61,827 nucleotides of DNA from positions 1-61,827 of the forward strand of contig JALHQW010000050.1 in the NCBI GenBank assembly GCA_022841745.1, given 5' to 3'. The position numbers were made by a program, and so were the translations under genes. Below, one piece after another: positions 43,614 to 52,612 of the stretch. Each line of letters begins with the position of its first letter. Position 1 is the stretch's first letter. A model generated the notes under the pieces. It was not told the DNA's origin, did not search any database, and was given only the letters and a program-made list of their open reading frames with translations. Source of the DNA: Saprospiraceae bacterium (GTDB taxonomy: Bacteria > Bacteroidota > Bacteroidia > Chitinophagales > Saprospiraceae).

Positions 43614-46600
43614 ATGAAAAAGCTATTCAATCCAAGTACCATTTTCTTAGGCGCAGCATGTTGCACCATGCTGCTCGCCATCTACGGCTTTCAAACATTC
43701 CACGAAGACAATATCCAATACAAGGCGTCCGATTCCCCGACCACGATTGAGCAAAAACCGGATACCGCTTACCTGACCCTCGACAGCAAGGCGATTTTAC
43801 AACAACTGACGAGCAGTGCAAAAGGGGAGAAAATCAATTTCAAACTTTGTGCGGACAAGGCGACTTGTTGGGAGTTTGAGTTGAAGGAAACCAAAATAAT
43901 AGCTGATGGTGCCACCTTTACCGTGAACCACAATGGCAAACAAACAACGATGCCAATAAAAGGCTTTCACACATTCAATGGCATATTAAAAGGAAATGAA
44001 AGGAATAAGGCAATCTTTGTGCTTTCTGCCAACCAAATAAGGGGCAAATTTTATGTAAATGGCCAAAGTTACACCTTGGAACCCTTGGCTGGCAACAAGA
44101 GTGTCCATCGTTTATTGGCTCACCAAATCCCCACACATGCCAGCACTGGAAACGAAAAAGCTGGGCCGCCCGCTCAATGTTTTAATTGTCCAGGCGCCCC
44201 ATGCCCTTCCTGCTATACTGGCGGGAATACAAATGCGTGCCACGACGTTGTCAACAACAATGGTGCTGTTTGCGAAACCGAACCTTTGTACTTGGGCAGC
44301 GGCCTGCCGTCCACCAGCAATTACCCAATGGTCGAGCTTGCAATAGATGTTGATTATGAATTTTATGTAGAGTTTAGTTCAGGGACACCATACCCCACCT
44401 ATCCTAGCTTGGACGAAGGGGTCTTTTTGGAAGTTCTTCAGGTACTTTCTCCGGTCCAGGATACCTATTCCGGATATTTCGGTGCAAAGATTGTGCTCGT
44501 CCACCTTAATATTTGGACCACGGATGACAATTACAACAATTCCACAGCAGAAACCTTGCTGGCGAGCATAAGCAATTTTTGGAGCAACAATAAGGCATGC
44601 ATCCATAGGGACATTACCCATTTGTTCTCGGGAGCCCCCTTCGTGGAGGGCAATGGTGCTTCCAATAATTTTAATGTTTGCAATGAATTTGGTTACGCCC
44701 CCTATGGCTATTCAAAGCACAATTCACGTAGTCAATTCGAAAGGGCGTTTACTGTTGCACACGAACTTGGCCATTCGTTGGGAACTGGCCACACTGACAA
44801 TGGGATGTGCTGCCAACTCTGCAGTGGAGACAATATCCTTCCAAATGTTGTCATGTGCAGCGATGGTCTAACTGTGGACAACGGCAATTTGGTTTGGGCG
44901 GAAACAAGCCAGTTCCAAGTTAAGGAATTCCTGTATGGTTCAACTGCTGAAAGTTGTCTTATTGATTCAACCACCTCCTTCGAGGCCATTTGCGACGACT
45001 GCTACCCTGAAACTGTCCCCCAAATCACCATCCAGAGCGACAACCCTCACCCTCTGCCCAACTGTGGGGACAATGATATCATCAACTTCACTTTTGAGAT
45101 CTGCAATATCTGCGATGAAACGGTGAACTGGGAATTGGATGCACGCTTTACCACCAACTGGATGGCCGTTGAAGACCTTGGCGATTTTGTGGGAACACAG
45201 TCAACTCCACCATTTACCGATATACTCGGCAGTGAGTTTAGCTACGCCCCCAACCAATGCCGAACGTTCCATTTCACGGGGAGGGTAATAGCCGTGCCAA
45301 ATTTGGGGATTATCAAGGTAACCCCTTTCATCAATGGGGAAGCATATACCGATGACGCCCTTACCATCCCTATTTTAGATTATTCAAACCAAATAGGGGG
45401 CACCAACGAGCAAAGCCTAGATCATTTAATCAATATTGGCAAAATGGCGCCCGATGGTTGCCTGCCCTGTGGGACAGCAGGCTGCAAAACCAAAACCGTC
45501 GTCCAGCGCCTCGTCATTGACAAGCCGGACTACTGCATGGACGGCTACAACCTCAAGTTCAACCCCGGAGCGGAAATCGTGGTGGAATCCGGCAACCACC
45601 TCACCATCCGCAACTCCAGGCTCTTCGCCTGCACCAATATGTGGGCGGGCATCACGGTGGAGGACGGCGCTTCGCTCACCTTGGAAGGCTGCAAGATAGA
45701 GGACGCCATGTTCGGCGTACAGACCCTCGGCACGGGCACGCTCAGCATCAGCGGCAACCAGTTCCTGCGCAATTTCGTGGGCATCTATGCAGGTGGCCCG
45801 ACACCCTACAACGGCCCCGGCCCCAATTTTGCCGCCCTCATGGGCAATACCTTCGATGGCAGCGGCGGGTTGCTGCCGACCTACCCCGGCCAAACGCCCG
45901 GCTTGGCGCTCAGCCTCGGCACCACTTCCTTTGCGGGCCTATGGGTGCAGACCAAGGCCGGCCCCATCAGTTCCCTGAAGAACACCTTCCTCAACCTCAG
46001 CAACGGAATCTACGTAAACCAGGCGCACCTCTCCTCCGTCAACGACATCTTCAACCACATCTCAGAGGGCGGGTACTCCAACTGGATGGCGGGCTACGGC
46101 ATACGGGCGATGGACGGCAGCCGGAGCGGCGCCTACAACTTCACCTGCACGGGCGCTTACGGCATGACCAGCGAAAACTTCAACTTCCGCAACTGCTTCA
46201 AGGCCATCAGGGTGCAGGGCATGAACGTGAGCAAGATAAACCGCAACACCATCAGTGCCAACAAGGGCGTGGAACTCGTGGCCTGCTACCCCTCCATGCT
46301 GATGTTCAGCAACAAGGTGCTCACCTACAACCGGGGCATCGAAATGGGCTTCTTCCCCGGCACCAACACCACCCTCCTCTTCAACAACGTGAAGGTGGAA
46401 GAGGAAGGCGCCATCGGCATCCAGCTCAACAACCTGAGCGGCCCCGCCAACAACCCCGCCGCCTTCAAGATCAGGAAGAACAATGTCCTGCTCAAAAAAA
46501 CGGGCACCAAGGGCATAGACGCCAACGGCAACAACGGCATCGCCATATTGGAGAACACCATCGAGAGCGAGACCGCCCAGCTCGGCTTCACGGGCATCCG

Positions 46601-48092
46601 CATCAACAACGACCAGAAGAGCTACTTCCTCTGCAACAAAGTGATAGCGACCACCAACGCACAGCCAAGCACCATTGGCCTTGACATCTGGGACGCCGAG
46701 AGCACCAAGTACAACTGCAACGAACTGACCAAGACCGCCATGGGTGCCGCCTTCCGGATGGGCGGCTTCTCCCCGGAGAACTTTGCCGAGACCTCCTTCT
46801 CCAACAACGGCCTCGGCCTCTTCATAGATGCCAGCGCCGCCATCGGCACCCAGACGCACAGGGGGAACAAATGGGGTGGGACGTTCGGGAGCTTTGGGGC
46901 GATGCATGGTGGTAGTACTCAGAATGAGTGGAATAGCTCACTTTTTACAGTACATACAAACACACCGCCTTATCGTCCAACCTTGCCTCCAGGACAAGGT
47001 GGTTGGTTTGCACCTGACTTGGGAGGTAGCCCATCACAAGTATGCCCAGTTTGCGTTCCACCTACCACCCCGCCCCCTTGTTGCGATGAGCAATTGGTGC
47101 CAAACCCCGATGGTGAAATCGCAAACGGCACCTTCACGACTGGAACTTACAACAATGAAATCGGGAAGCTGGCCAGACGCTACCTGTACCGTAAGCTGGC
47201 CGAACACCCGAACCTGATAACACAGGGCGGGTCCACATATTCCAATTTCTACAATGCGCAATCGGCAACGAACATTGGAGCTTTCCATTCTGTGGATGAT
47301 GGTATCGAAGGGCTGTACAGCATGAACCCCGCCACTGAGGCACAACTGGTTTCCAATTTCGAGGGCATCGGCCAGAAAATGGAGAAATTAGCCCAAGTGG
47401 ACAGCACAATATTGGTGGACGGCAGCAACGCCAACCTCGTGCAGCAACGGCAGATGGCGGTGCAGACCATCAACAGCCTGACCAATGACAATATTACATT
47501 GATGCAGCCAGTGATGGCACAGCGCATTACCAACGCTGACCAAGTGGAGACACAGAACAACAATATCAGTGTGCTATCAACTGATATACTTGATTGGAAC
47601 CAAAAAGAGGTGAACCGAATTTACCTGAACTCGGTCGCCATTGGGGAGTTCAGTTTTTCAGGCTCGGACAGGACGACGTTGATGAACATAGCGCAGCAAT
47701 GCCCGCTCACTGGAGGCAGTGCCGTGTTCAAGGCGAGAGGGCTGCTGTCAGTCGTCAGCGACATGGATTTTGATGATGCTGTTTTATGCCAACCTATGGG
47801 ACAAAGGCAAGGCGAAGGCAATAATGGTATAGCAAAAACGGTATATCAAATTTTCCCCAATCCCGCCAATGATTTGCTGACCATTGTCTTGCCTGAAAAC
47901 CAACAATTACCAGAACCAACAACCATCATTGTTTACAATGCTTTTGGCTTGAAAGTGATGGAAAAAAGGATGTCAATGGGTAGCCCGACAAGCACTATTG
48001 ACGTTTCAACCCTACCAGAAGGCCCAATACTTGTTTCCTTGCTGATAGGAGACAAATTAATTGGTTCCGAAAAAATCCTTCTTATTCATTAA
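43614..48092 (+). CDS. Secreted metzincin metalloprotease with beta-helix and T9SS type A tail
   Basis: A 1492-residue secreted protein. The start at 43614 gives a signal anchor (TIFLGAACCTMLLAIYGF). Residues 30-220 form a propeptide-like beta-rich region. The reprolysin-type catalytic motif HELGHSLGTGH places His383, Glu384, His387 and His393, with NVVMCSDG as the Met-turn. Residues about 636-1096 are a right-handed beta-helix built of repeats such as GVQTLGTGTLSISGNQFLRN. A Cys/Pro-rich link and helical part follow, then the T9SS type A tail (QIFPNPANDLLTIVLP to the end). The beta-helix section is clearly richer in G and C than both flanks, as if recombined from another source. It probably cleaves proteins or adheres at the cell surface. 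Confidence 0.85.
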   Translation: MKKLFNPSTIFLGAACCTMLLAIYGFQTFHEDNIQYKASDSPTTIEQKPDTAYLTLDSKAILQQLTSSAKGEKINFKLCADKATCWEFELKETKIIADGATFTVNHNGKQTTMPIKGFHTFNGILKGNERNKAIFVLSANQIRGKFYVNGQSYTLEPLAGNKSVHRLLAHQIPTHASTGNEKAGPPAQCFNCPGAPCPSCYTGGNTNACHDVVNNNGAVCETEPLYLGSGLPSTSNYPMVELAIDVDYEFYVEFSSGTPYPTYPSLDEGVFLEVLQVLSPVQDTYSGYFGAKIVLVHLNIWTTDDNYNNSTAETLLASISNFWSNNKACIHRDITHLFSGAPFVEGNGASNNFNVCNEFGYAPYGYSKHNSRSQFERAFTVAHELGHSLGTGHTDNGMCCQLCSGDNILPNVVMCSDGLTVDNGNLVWAETSQFQVKEFLYGSTAESCLIDSTTSFEAICDDCYPETVPQITIQSDNPHPLPNCGDNDIINFTFEICNICDETVNWELDARFTTNWMAVEDLGDFVGTQSTPPFTDILGSEFSYAPNQCRTFHFTGRVIAVPNLGIIKVTPFINGEAYTDDALTIPILDYSNQIGGTNEQSLDHLINIGKMAPDGCLPCGTAGCKTKTVVQRLVIDKPDYCMDGYNLKFNPGAEIVVESGNHLTIRNSRLFACTNMWAGITVEDGASLTLEGCKIEDAMFGVQTLGTGTLSISGNQFLRNFVGIYAGGPTPYNGPGPNFAALMGNTFDGSGGLLPTYPGQTPGLALSLGTTSFAGLWVQTKAGPISSLKNTFLNLSNGIYVNQAHLSSVNDIFNHISEGGYSNWMAGYGIRAMDGSRSGAYNFTCTGAYGMTSENFNFRNCFKAIRVQGMNVSKINRNTISANKGVELVACYPSMLMFSNKVLTYNRGIEMGFFPGTNTTLLFNNVKVEEEGAIGIQLNNLSGPANNPAAFKIRKNNVLLKKTGTKGIDANGNNGIAILENTIESETAQLGFTGIRINNDQKSYFLCNKVIATTNAQPSTIGLDIWDAESTKYNCNELTKTAMGAAFRMGGFSPENFAETSFSNNGLGLFIDASAAIGTQTHRGNKWGGTFGSFGAMHGGSTQNEWNSSLFTVHTNTPPYRPTLPPGQGGWFAPDLGGSPSQVCPVCVPPTTPPPCCDEQLVPNPDGEIANGTFTTGTYNNEIGKLARRYLYRKLAEHPNLITQGGSTYSNFYNAQSATNIGAFHSVDDGIEGLYSMNPATEAQLVSNFEGIGQKMEKLAQVDSTILVDGSNANLVQQRQMAVQTINSLTNDNITLMQPVMAQRITNADQVETQNNNISVLSTDILDWNQKEVNRIYLNSVAIGEFSFSGSDRTTLMNIAQQCPLTGGSAVFKARGLLSVVSDMDFDDAVLCQPMGQRQGEGNNGIAKTVYQIFPNPANDLLTIVLPENQQLPEPTTIIVYNAFGLKVMEKRMSMGSPTSTIDVSTLPEGPILVSLLIGDKLIGSEKILLIH

Positions 48093-48100
48093 CCAAAAAT

Positions 48101-48128
48101 ACCGAAGCAGTGTGCACACTGCTTCGGT
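48101..48128 (+). terminator. Terminator between the two T9SS genes
   Basis: ACCGAAGCAGTGTGCACACT and its continuation form a 28-bp perfect palindrome followed by TTCTTTCTCTTT. It ends 12 bp before the next ATG. Confidence 0.75.
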
Positions 48129-48140
48129 TTCTTTCTCTTT

Positions 48141-49925
48141 ATGAAATACTTATTCCTAATTTCAATCATTGTTTCGACTTTTACTAATTTGTCTGCCCAG
48201 AAACACGACAATGTTTGGGTTTTGGGGTATCATGGGCAAAACCCGCATCCCTTGCAAAACAATATGTTGATAGACTTTAATCTAAATCCAGTTGACATAA
48301 TCCCCTTAAACCTTGATTCTGGTTTGTACTTCAACAAAACCAATGCGAGCATTTGCTCAAAAGAGGGAGAATTATTGTTCTATACCAATGGAATTTATGT
48401 TGCAAATGCAAATCATGAAATAATAGAAAATGGTGATAGTTTAAATAATTATGGTATAACAAATTTATATAGAGAAACAGCTTTAAATATTCAACAAGGG
48501 TGCATCATTATACCATTGCCAGAAAGCGATAACTTGTATTACGTCTTTCATGAGCCAATAGATTTTGAAGCCAATGGATTAGGTTATAATTATCCGAAAT
48601 TGTTTTATTCTATTGTTAATGCATCAACAAACAATGGAGAGGGGGCAGTTGTCGAAAAGGATAAATCAATGATTACAGATACACTTGCTTCTGGCAAAAT
48701 AACTGCATGCAAACATGCAAATGGTCGGGATTGGTGGATATTTGTCCCAAAGGAAAGCAAAACGACTAATGGGATATACAAATTTTTTCTGACTAAAGAC
48801 ACATTAATCAATTTAGGTTTACAAAACGTACAAACACAAATATATGAGGAGATACCTTCACTTGGCAACTCAATATTTACTCCAGATGGAAAAAAATACA
48901 TTCAGCAAGACATTCGTTTTAACCCATGGAATGTCATTTCTATTTACAATTTTGACCGTTGCAATGGTAATTTGTCCTTAGTAGAGCAATTTGAAATAAA
49001 TGATACCACATTCCTATATGGTGGAGCAGCCGCCTCCCCTGATTCAAGGTATCTGTATTGCGTAACCAACAAAATAATCTATCAATTCGACCTTTGGGCC
49101 TCCAATATAGAATCCACCAAAACAAAAGTGGCTGAATTTGACGGATTTGTTGGTTTGTTCTTTGAATCAATTTTTGGCACTCCCCAATTGGCACCCGATG
49201 GCACTATTTTGATAGCCGCTGGAGTTGCCGACACCGTCATGCACCTTATCCGCACCCCGAACCAGCCTGGGCTGGGCAGCCATGTGGCGCAGCACGCCAT
49301 CCACCTGCCCAAGGTGAACCAGAAGAGCATCCCCAACTTCCCCAACTACCGCCTCGGCCCCTTGGACGGCAGTCCCTGCGACACCCTCGGCCTCAACAAC
49401 CACCCGCTGGCGGGCTTCACCTGGTGGGCCGAAGAGTTGGAAGTCACTTTTTCGGACAACTCCTACTATCGTCCCGAGTCGTGGGCCTGGGACTTCGGCG
49501 ACTTCGCCACCATCACCGAGCGCAACCCGCTCCATAGCTACGCCTCGCCCGGCGAGTACCATGTTTGCCTTATCGTCGCCAACGAATACGCTGCGGACAC
49601 CATCTGCCATTGGGTCACAGTGGATACGCTGCTGGATTCGGTGAGCGTGGCGGTCATCCCAGAAGCCATTCACAACTTCGTAAAAGTGCAGCCTAACCCT
49701 GCTTCGGGCCGGGTGACGGTCACGCTGGCAGTGCCCTTGGCGGCAGAAGGCGGTGGCTGGCGACTGTACGACATGATGGGCAGGAAGGTGGCTGGCACCG
49801 ATATTCCAAAAGGCGAAACCGCCGTTTCGGTGGACTTGTCCAAGTTGGCACCGGGGTTGTACCTTTGGGGGTTGGAAAGCGAGGGAAGGCAGGTGGGAAA
49901 TGGAAAACTTATCATCGCAAAATGA
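48141..49925 (+). CDS. Secreted PKD-domain protein with T9SS type A tail
   Basis: A 594-residue secreted protein. A signal peptide ending NLSAQ is followed by a 370-residue propeller-like region (KHDNVWVLGYHGQNPHPLQN, GKKYIQQDIRF, DGTILIAAGV) seen in many surface proteins of the phylum. A PKD domain (LEVTFSDNSYYRPESWAWDF, SPGEYHVCLIV) follows at about 430-500, then the T9SS type A tail (VKVQPNPASGRVTVTL to the end, GNGKLIIAK). The first two-thirds are AT-rich and the last third is GC-rich, like the neighbouring protease gene. Likely a cell-surface or secreted adhesin; the ligand is unknown. Confidence 0.82.
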   Translation: MKYLFLISIIVSTFTNLSAQKHDNVWVLGYHGQNPHPLQNNMLIDFNLNPVDIIPLNLDSGLYFNKTNASICSKEGELLFYTNGIYVANANHEIIENGDSLNNYGITNLYRETALNIQQGCIIIPLPESDNLYYVFHEPIDFEANGLGYNYPKLFYSIVNASTNNGEGAVVEKDKSMITDTLASGKITACKHANGRDWWIFVPKESKTTNGIYKFFLTKDTLINLGLQNVQTQIYEEIPSLGNSIFTPDGKKYIQQDIRFNPWNVISIYNFDRCNGNLSLVEQFEINDTTFLYGGAAASPDSRYLYCVTNKIIYQFDLWASNIESTKTKVAEFDGFVGLFFESIFGTPQLAPDGTILIAAGVADTVMHLIRTPNQPGLGSHVAQHAIHLPKVNQKSIPNFPNYRLGPLDGSPCDTLGLNNHPLAGFTWWAEELEVTFSDNSYYRPESWAWDFGDFATITERNPLHSYASPGEYHVCLIVANEYAADTICHWVTVDTLLDSVSVAVIPEAIHNFVKVQPNPASGRVTVTLAVPLAAEGGGWRLYDMMGRKVAGTDIPKGETAVSVDLSKLAPGLYLWGLESEGRQVGNGKLIIAK

Positions 49926-49964
49926 AAAGAAATGGGAGACATCGGTTGCCAGGAAGTGCGTAGC

Positions 49965-49987
49965 CTGAAAAGTTGCAAACTTTCCAG
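49965..49987. other. Weak hairpin after the PKD gene
   Basis: CTGAAAAGTT-GCA-AACTTTCCAG forms a 10-bp stem with one mismatch (G-U on one strand). It resembles the palindrome found inside icmF (AACTTGGAAAGT-type). It may end transcription; no T-run follows. Confidence 0.35.
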
Positions 49988-50110
49988 AACGGCGGTTTTG
50001 GGGGCTGGGGCAGACCTGCAACAACAGAAATTTTTAATTCATCTTGTCTGTTATAATCAGGAATGCCGCATGTTTGCACCCTTTTTCGCAAACGACAAAG
50101 CGCCTACTGC

Positions 50111-51286
50111 ATGTTTTCACACCTTGCCACTTTTCGCCAACACACCGCCAGCCGGGCCACCGCCCTTTTGTTTGGCTTTTTTGGCATCCTGTTCGGCACT
50201 TGGGCGGCGCTCATTCCATTCATCAAGGCAAAGTTCGGATTGGACGAGGCACAGCTTGGCCTCTTGCTGCTTTGCCTTCCGGCGGGCATCACCTTGATGA
50301 ATCCGTTTTCTGTGCCCATCCTGCACAAACTGGGGGCGGTGCGCTCCGCAGTCATCTCTTTGCCACTGTCGGCAACGCTATTCATACTGCCATTTGCCAT
50401 GCCAACGATATGGTTGGTGGGCGGCTCCCTTTTCTTGGCCGGTTCCCTTTTTTCGATAGTGAACATGAGCATGAACACCTGTGCTTCGCAAATCGAGCAG
50501 CAGGAAGGGCTGCGCATTATATCCACCTGCCACGGGCTGTGGAGCACAGGGGCCATGCTCGGCTCCGCTGTTGCTGGCATGGCCACAGGGTGGGGCCTAC
50601 CTCCCTTGGCCTATGTTGCGGCCATTGCTGTGGTGGAAATATTGGCTATGCTTGTTTTCAAATCGGGCCTAAGCAACGTGCCCGACGAACCGCACCACGG
50701 TAGTCAAAGCGACAACGGAAAGCCGCCAAGCGGTTTCACCCTGCCGAACCGAGCGCTTTGGGTGCTGGTCGTCATCAGCCTTTGCACCAACCTGACCGAA
50801 GGCACCATGGCCGATTGGTCGGCGGTCTATCTACGGGAAGTCGTAGGGGCAAAAGAGGCAATGGCAGGCTGGGGCTTTGCGGCTTATGCCTTCTTCATGG
50901 CTGGTGGCCGTTTCCTCGGCGATGCCCTGATTGGGCATTTTGGCAGCAAACCCGTGCTCAGGATTGGGGGCATCGTGGCAGCGGCTGGGCTGTTGGTCGC
51001 CGTTTTCCTTCAAGCCTTTCCTGCGGCGGTGTTGGTCGGCTTTGCAATGGTGGGGGCGGGCGTTTCCCTCGGTGCACCCATCCTATATGCGGCAGCGGCC
51101 AAAGTGCCCGGCATGGCCAAGGGGGCCGGACTCGCCACCATGAACACCTTCGCCATGATTGGCTTCTTGGGCGGCCCTGCCTTCATCGGCTTTTTGGCAA
51201 AAGGGTTCGGTCTGTCAGTGGCCTTTGCTTTGGTGGCGGTCTTTGCCCTGTTCTGGGCTTGGCGAGCGGGGGGCATGGAGCGGTAG
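50111..51286 (+). CDS. Major facilitator superfamily transporter
   Basis: A 391-residue inner-membrane carrier with about twelve membrane helices, in two halves joined by a polar loop (DEPHHGSQSDNGKPPSGF). It begins LFGFFGILFGTWAALIPFIK and contains the conserved DEAQLGLLLL and GGRFLGDALIGHFG segments of the YbjJ-like branch of the superfamily. The substrate is unknown. ATG 50111 is preferred over 50063 because the hydrophobic part follows directly. It ends 73 bp before lptC, which has its own promoter. Confidence 0.85.
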   Translation: MFSHLATFRQHTASRATALLFGFFGILFGTWAALIPFIKAKFGLDEAQLGLLLLCLPAGITLMNPFSVPILHKLGAVRSAVISLPLSATLFILPFAMPTIWLVGGSLFLAGSLFSIVNMSMNTCASQIEQQEGLRIISTCHGLWSTGAMLGSAVAGMATGWGLPPLAYVAAIAVVEILAMLVFKSGLSNVPDEPHHGSQSDNGKPPSGFTLPNRALWVLVVISLCTNLTEGTMADWSAVYLREVVGAKEAMAGWGFAAYAFFMAGGRFLGDALIGHFGSKPVLRIGGIVAAAGLLVAVFLQAFPAAVLVGFAMVGAGVSLGAPILYAAAAKVPGMAKGAGLATMNTFAMIGFLGGPAFIGFLAKGFGLSVAFALVAVFALFWAWRAGGMER

Positions 51287-51289
51287 AAA

Positions 51290-51323
51290 TTTGCCAAATA
51301 CGCTGCCTCCTAACGTATCTTTG
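51290..51323 (+). promoter_or_regulatory. Promoter of lptC
   Basis: TTTG (51290-51293), 22 bp, TATCTTTG (51316-51323), an exact consensus match; the ATG is at 51360. Confidence 0.58.
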
Positions 51324-51359
51324 TCTGTCTTTTGTCCAATACGCAATCCCGATTTGAAG

Positions 51360-51971
51360 ATGCAAGCAAACAATCAACAAGCTATTTCATGGCTACTGCT
51401 CCTCCGTAGGTGCGTCCCTTTTTCCTTTTTACTTTGTACTTTTTCCTTGTTTATCTCCTGCGAGAACGACATCAACGAGGTCAACCGCCTCTTTTCCAAC
51501 GAAGAAACCCTGGTGGAAACCGCCACTGGCGTCGAACTACTGTACAGTGACTCGGCCATCTTGAAACTCCGCATCGTCGCCCCAAAACTGCTCCGGCATT
51601 TGGATAAAAAAGACCCCTACCAAGAATTCCCCGATGGCCTCTCGGTCGAGTTTTTTGGGCCTGACGGCCAAACCGTCACAGGCCGCATGACCGCCAAATT
51701 CGCCGAGCGCTACGACAACAACGGCAAGTTCATCGTGCAGGACAGCGTGGTGTGGACGGGCAGCGCCGGGGAGCGCCTCGAAACCGAGGAACTGATTTGG
51801 GAAGAGGAAAAAGACCGGGTCCACACCACCAAGTTCGTCATCGTGCGCCGACCCGATGAAATCATCTACGGCCACGGCTTTGAGTCCAACCAAAAATTCA
51901 CGCAGTGGAAAATAAGGGCCATCGAGGGTCGGATAAAGGCAGGGGATATGACGAGGGAACTGCGGAATTGA
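51360..51971 (+). CDS. lptC: LptC: LPS export periplasmic/inner-membrane component
   Basis: A 203-residue protein with a lipoprotein-type signal ending LFISCEN and an LptC beta-jellyroll: VELLYSDSAILKLRIVAPKL, DGLSVEFFGPDGQTVTGRMT, AKFAERYDNNGKFIVQDSVV. In Bacteroidota LptC is often a lipoprotein as here. It passes lipopolysaccharide from the LptBFG transporter to LptA. Other lpt genes are not in the window. It is convergent with a small gene only 13 bp away. Confidence 0.85.
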   Translation: MQANNQQAISWLLLLRRCVPFSFLLCTFSLFISCENDINEVNRLFSNEETLVETATGVELLYSDSAILKLRIVAPKLLRHLDKKDPYQEFPDGLSVEFFGPDGQTVTGRMTAKFAERYDNNGKFIVQDSVVWTGSAGERLETEELIWEEEKDRVHTTKFVIVRRPDEIIYGHGFESNQKFTQWKIRAIEGRIKAGDMTRELRN

Positions 51972-51984
51972 AGTTGACAGTTGT

Positions 51985-52344
51985 TTAGCAGTGGCAGCAT
52001 TTACCGCATTCCGGCAGCTTTAGGTTGTGCGCCGTTACTCGGTGGGTGAAAATGGCTGTGGAATAGTATTCTTCCTCCGTCATCTCACCCGGCACTGCGA
52101 TGATATTGGCCAATAGGCTTCCTTGTTGCACCGAATTGTACAGGTACCAGTCCCCATCTTTGAAATATACATAAGAAAACACAGTGAAGCCACCGCCGTG
52201 TATCCACTCAGCGTAAACAAAGAGCCGAAGGTCTTCAATGCAGACGTTACGGAAATGGTCGGGCTTTAGGTGGATTTTGAAAATGGCACCGCCGTCAGGC
52301 GTATTTTCTGGCTTTTCGAGGCGCTGCCAAAAGAGCGGATGCAA
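51985..52344 (-). CDS. Small conserved-looking protein of unknown function, start uncertain
   Basis: A 119-residue protein, Tyr/Phe-rich, with GGGFTVFSYVYFKDGDWYLY and a Cys/His-rich end LPECGKCCHC. The frame opens only with TTG at 52344; an in-frame stop lies 21 bp further up. Another frame just upstream reads MPYAEPASYPK; one extra A at 52347-52350 would join it to TLHPLFWQRLEK. So the true start may be lost to a one-base deletion. No family was recognised. Confidence 0.5.
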   Translation of the reverse strand: MHPLFWQRLEKPENTPDGGAIFKIHLKPDHFRNVCIEDLRLFVYAEWIHGGGFTVFSYVYFKDGDWYLYNSVQQGSLLANIIAVPGEMTEEEYYSTAIFTHRVTAHNLKLPECGKCCHC

Positions 52345-52569
52345 GGTTTTGGGTAGGATGCTGGTTCAGCGTAAGGCATGTTTGTTCTAATGTTTAAAAA
52401 TGAAAGAATTCCAGCAAAGCTAATGCATAGATTTTTGATAAAACATCCCATGATTATGGTACAAAATGCCCAGGGCCGGCAATGTGTCGAGGGTTGATGC
52501 ATTCACGGTGGGTAGGGTTGTACTGGGGGCTTACCAGACAAGGATTTTTTAGCACAAGGCAGTTTTTAC

Positions 52570-52577
52570 TAAATTTG
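52570..52577 (+). promoter_or_regulatory. -7 box of icmF
   Basis: TAAATTTG matches TAnnTTTG and lies 35 bp before the ATG. The -33 region is T-rich (ATTTTTT) but has no TTTG. Confidence 0.35.
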
Positions 52578-52612
52578 TCCGCCCAAATGACCGAAGCAAC
52601 CAAATTAGCATC

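Noticed and set aside
45641-46684. 347-codon frame within the metalloprotease gene
   Set aside because: Alternate frame of the GC-rich beta-helix part, full of Gln, Arg and His; no domain.
46062-46907. 281-codon minus-strand frame
   Set aside because: Antisense shadow of the same beta-helix region.
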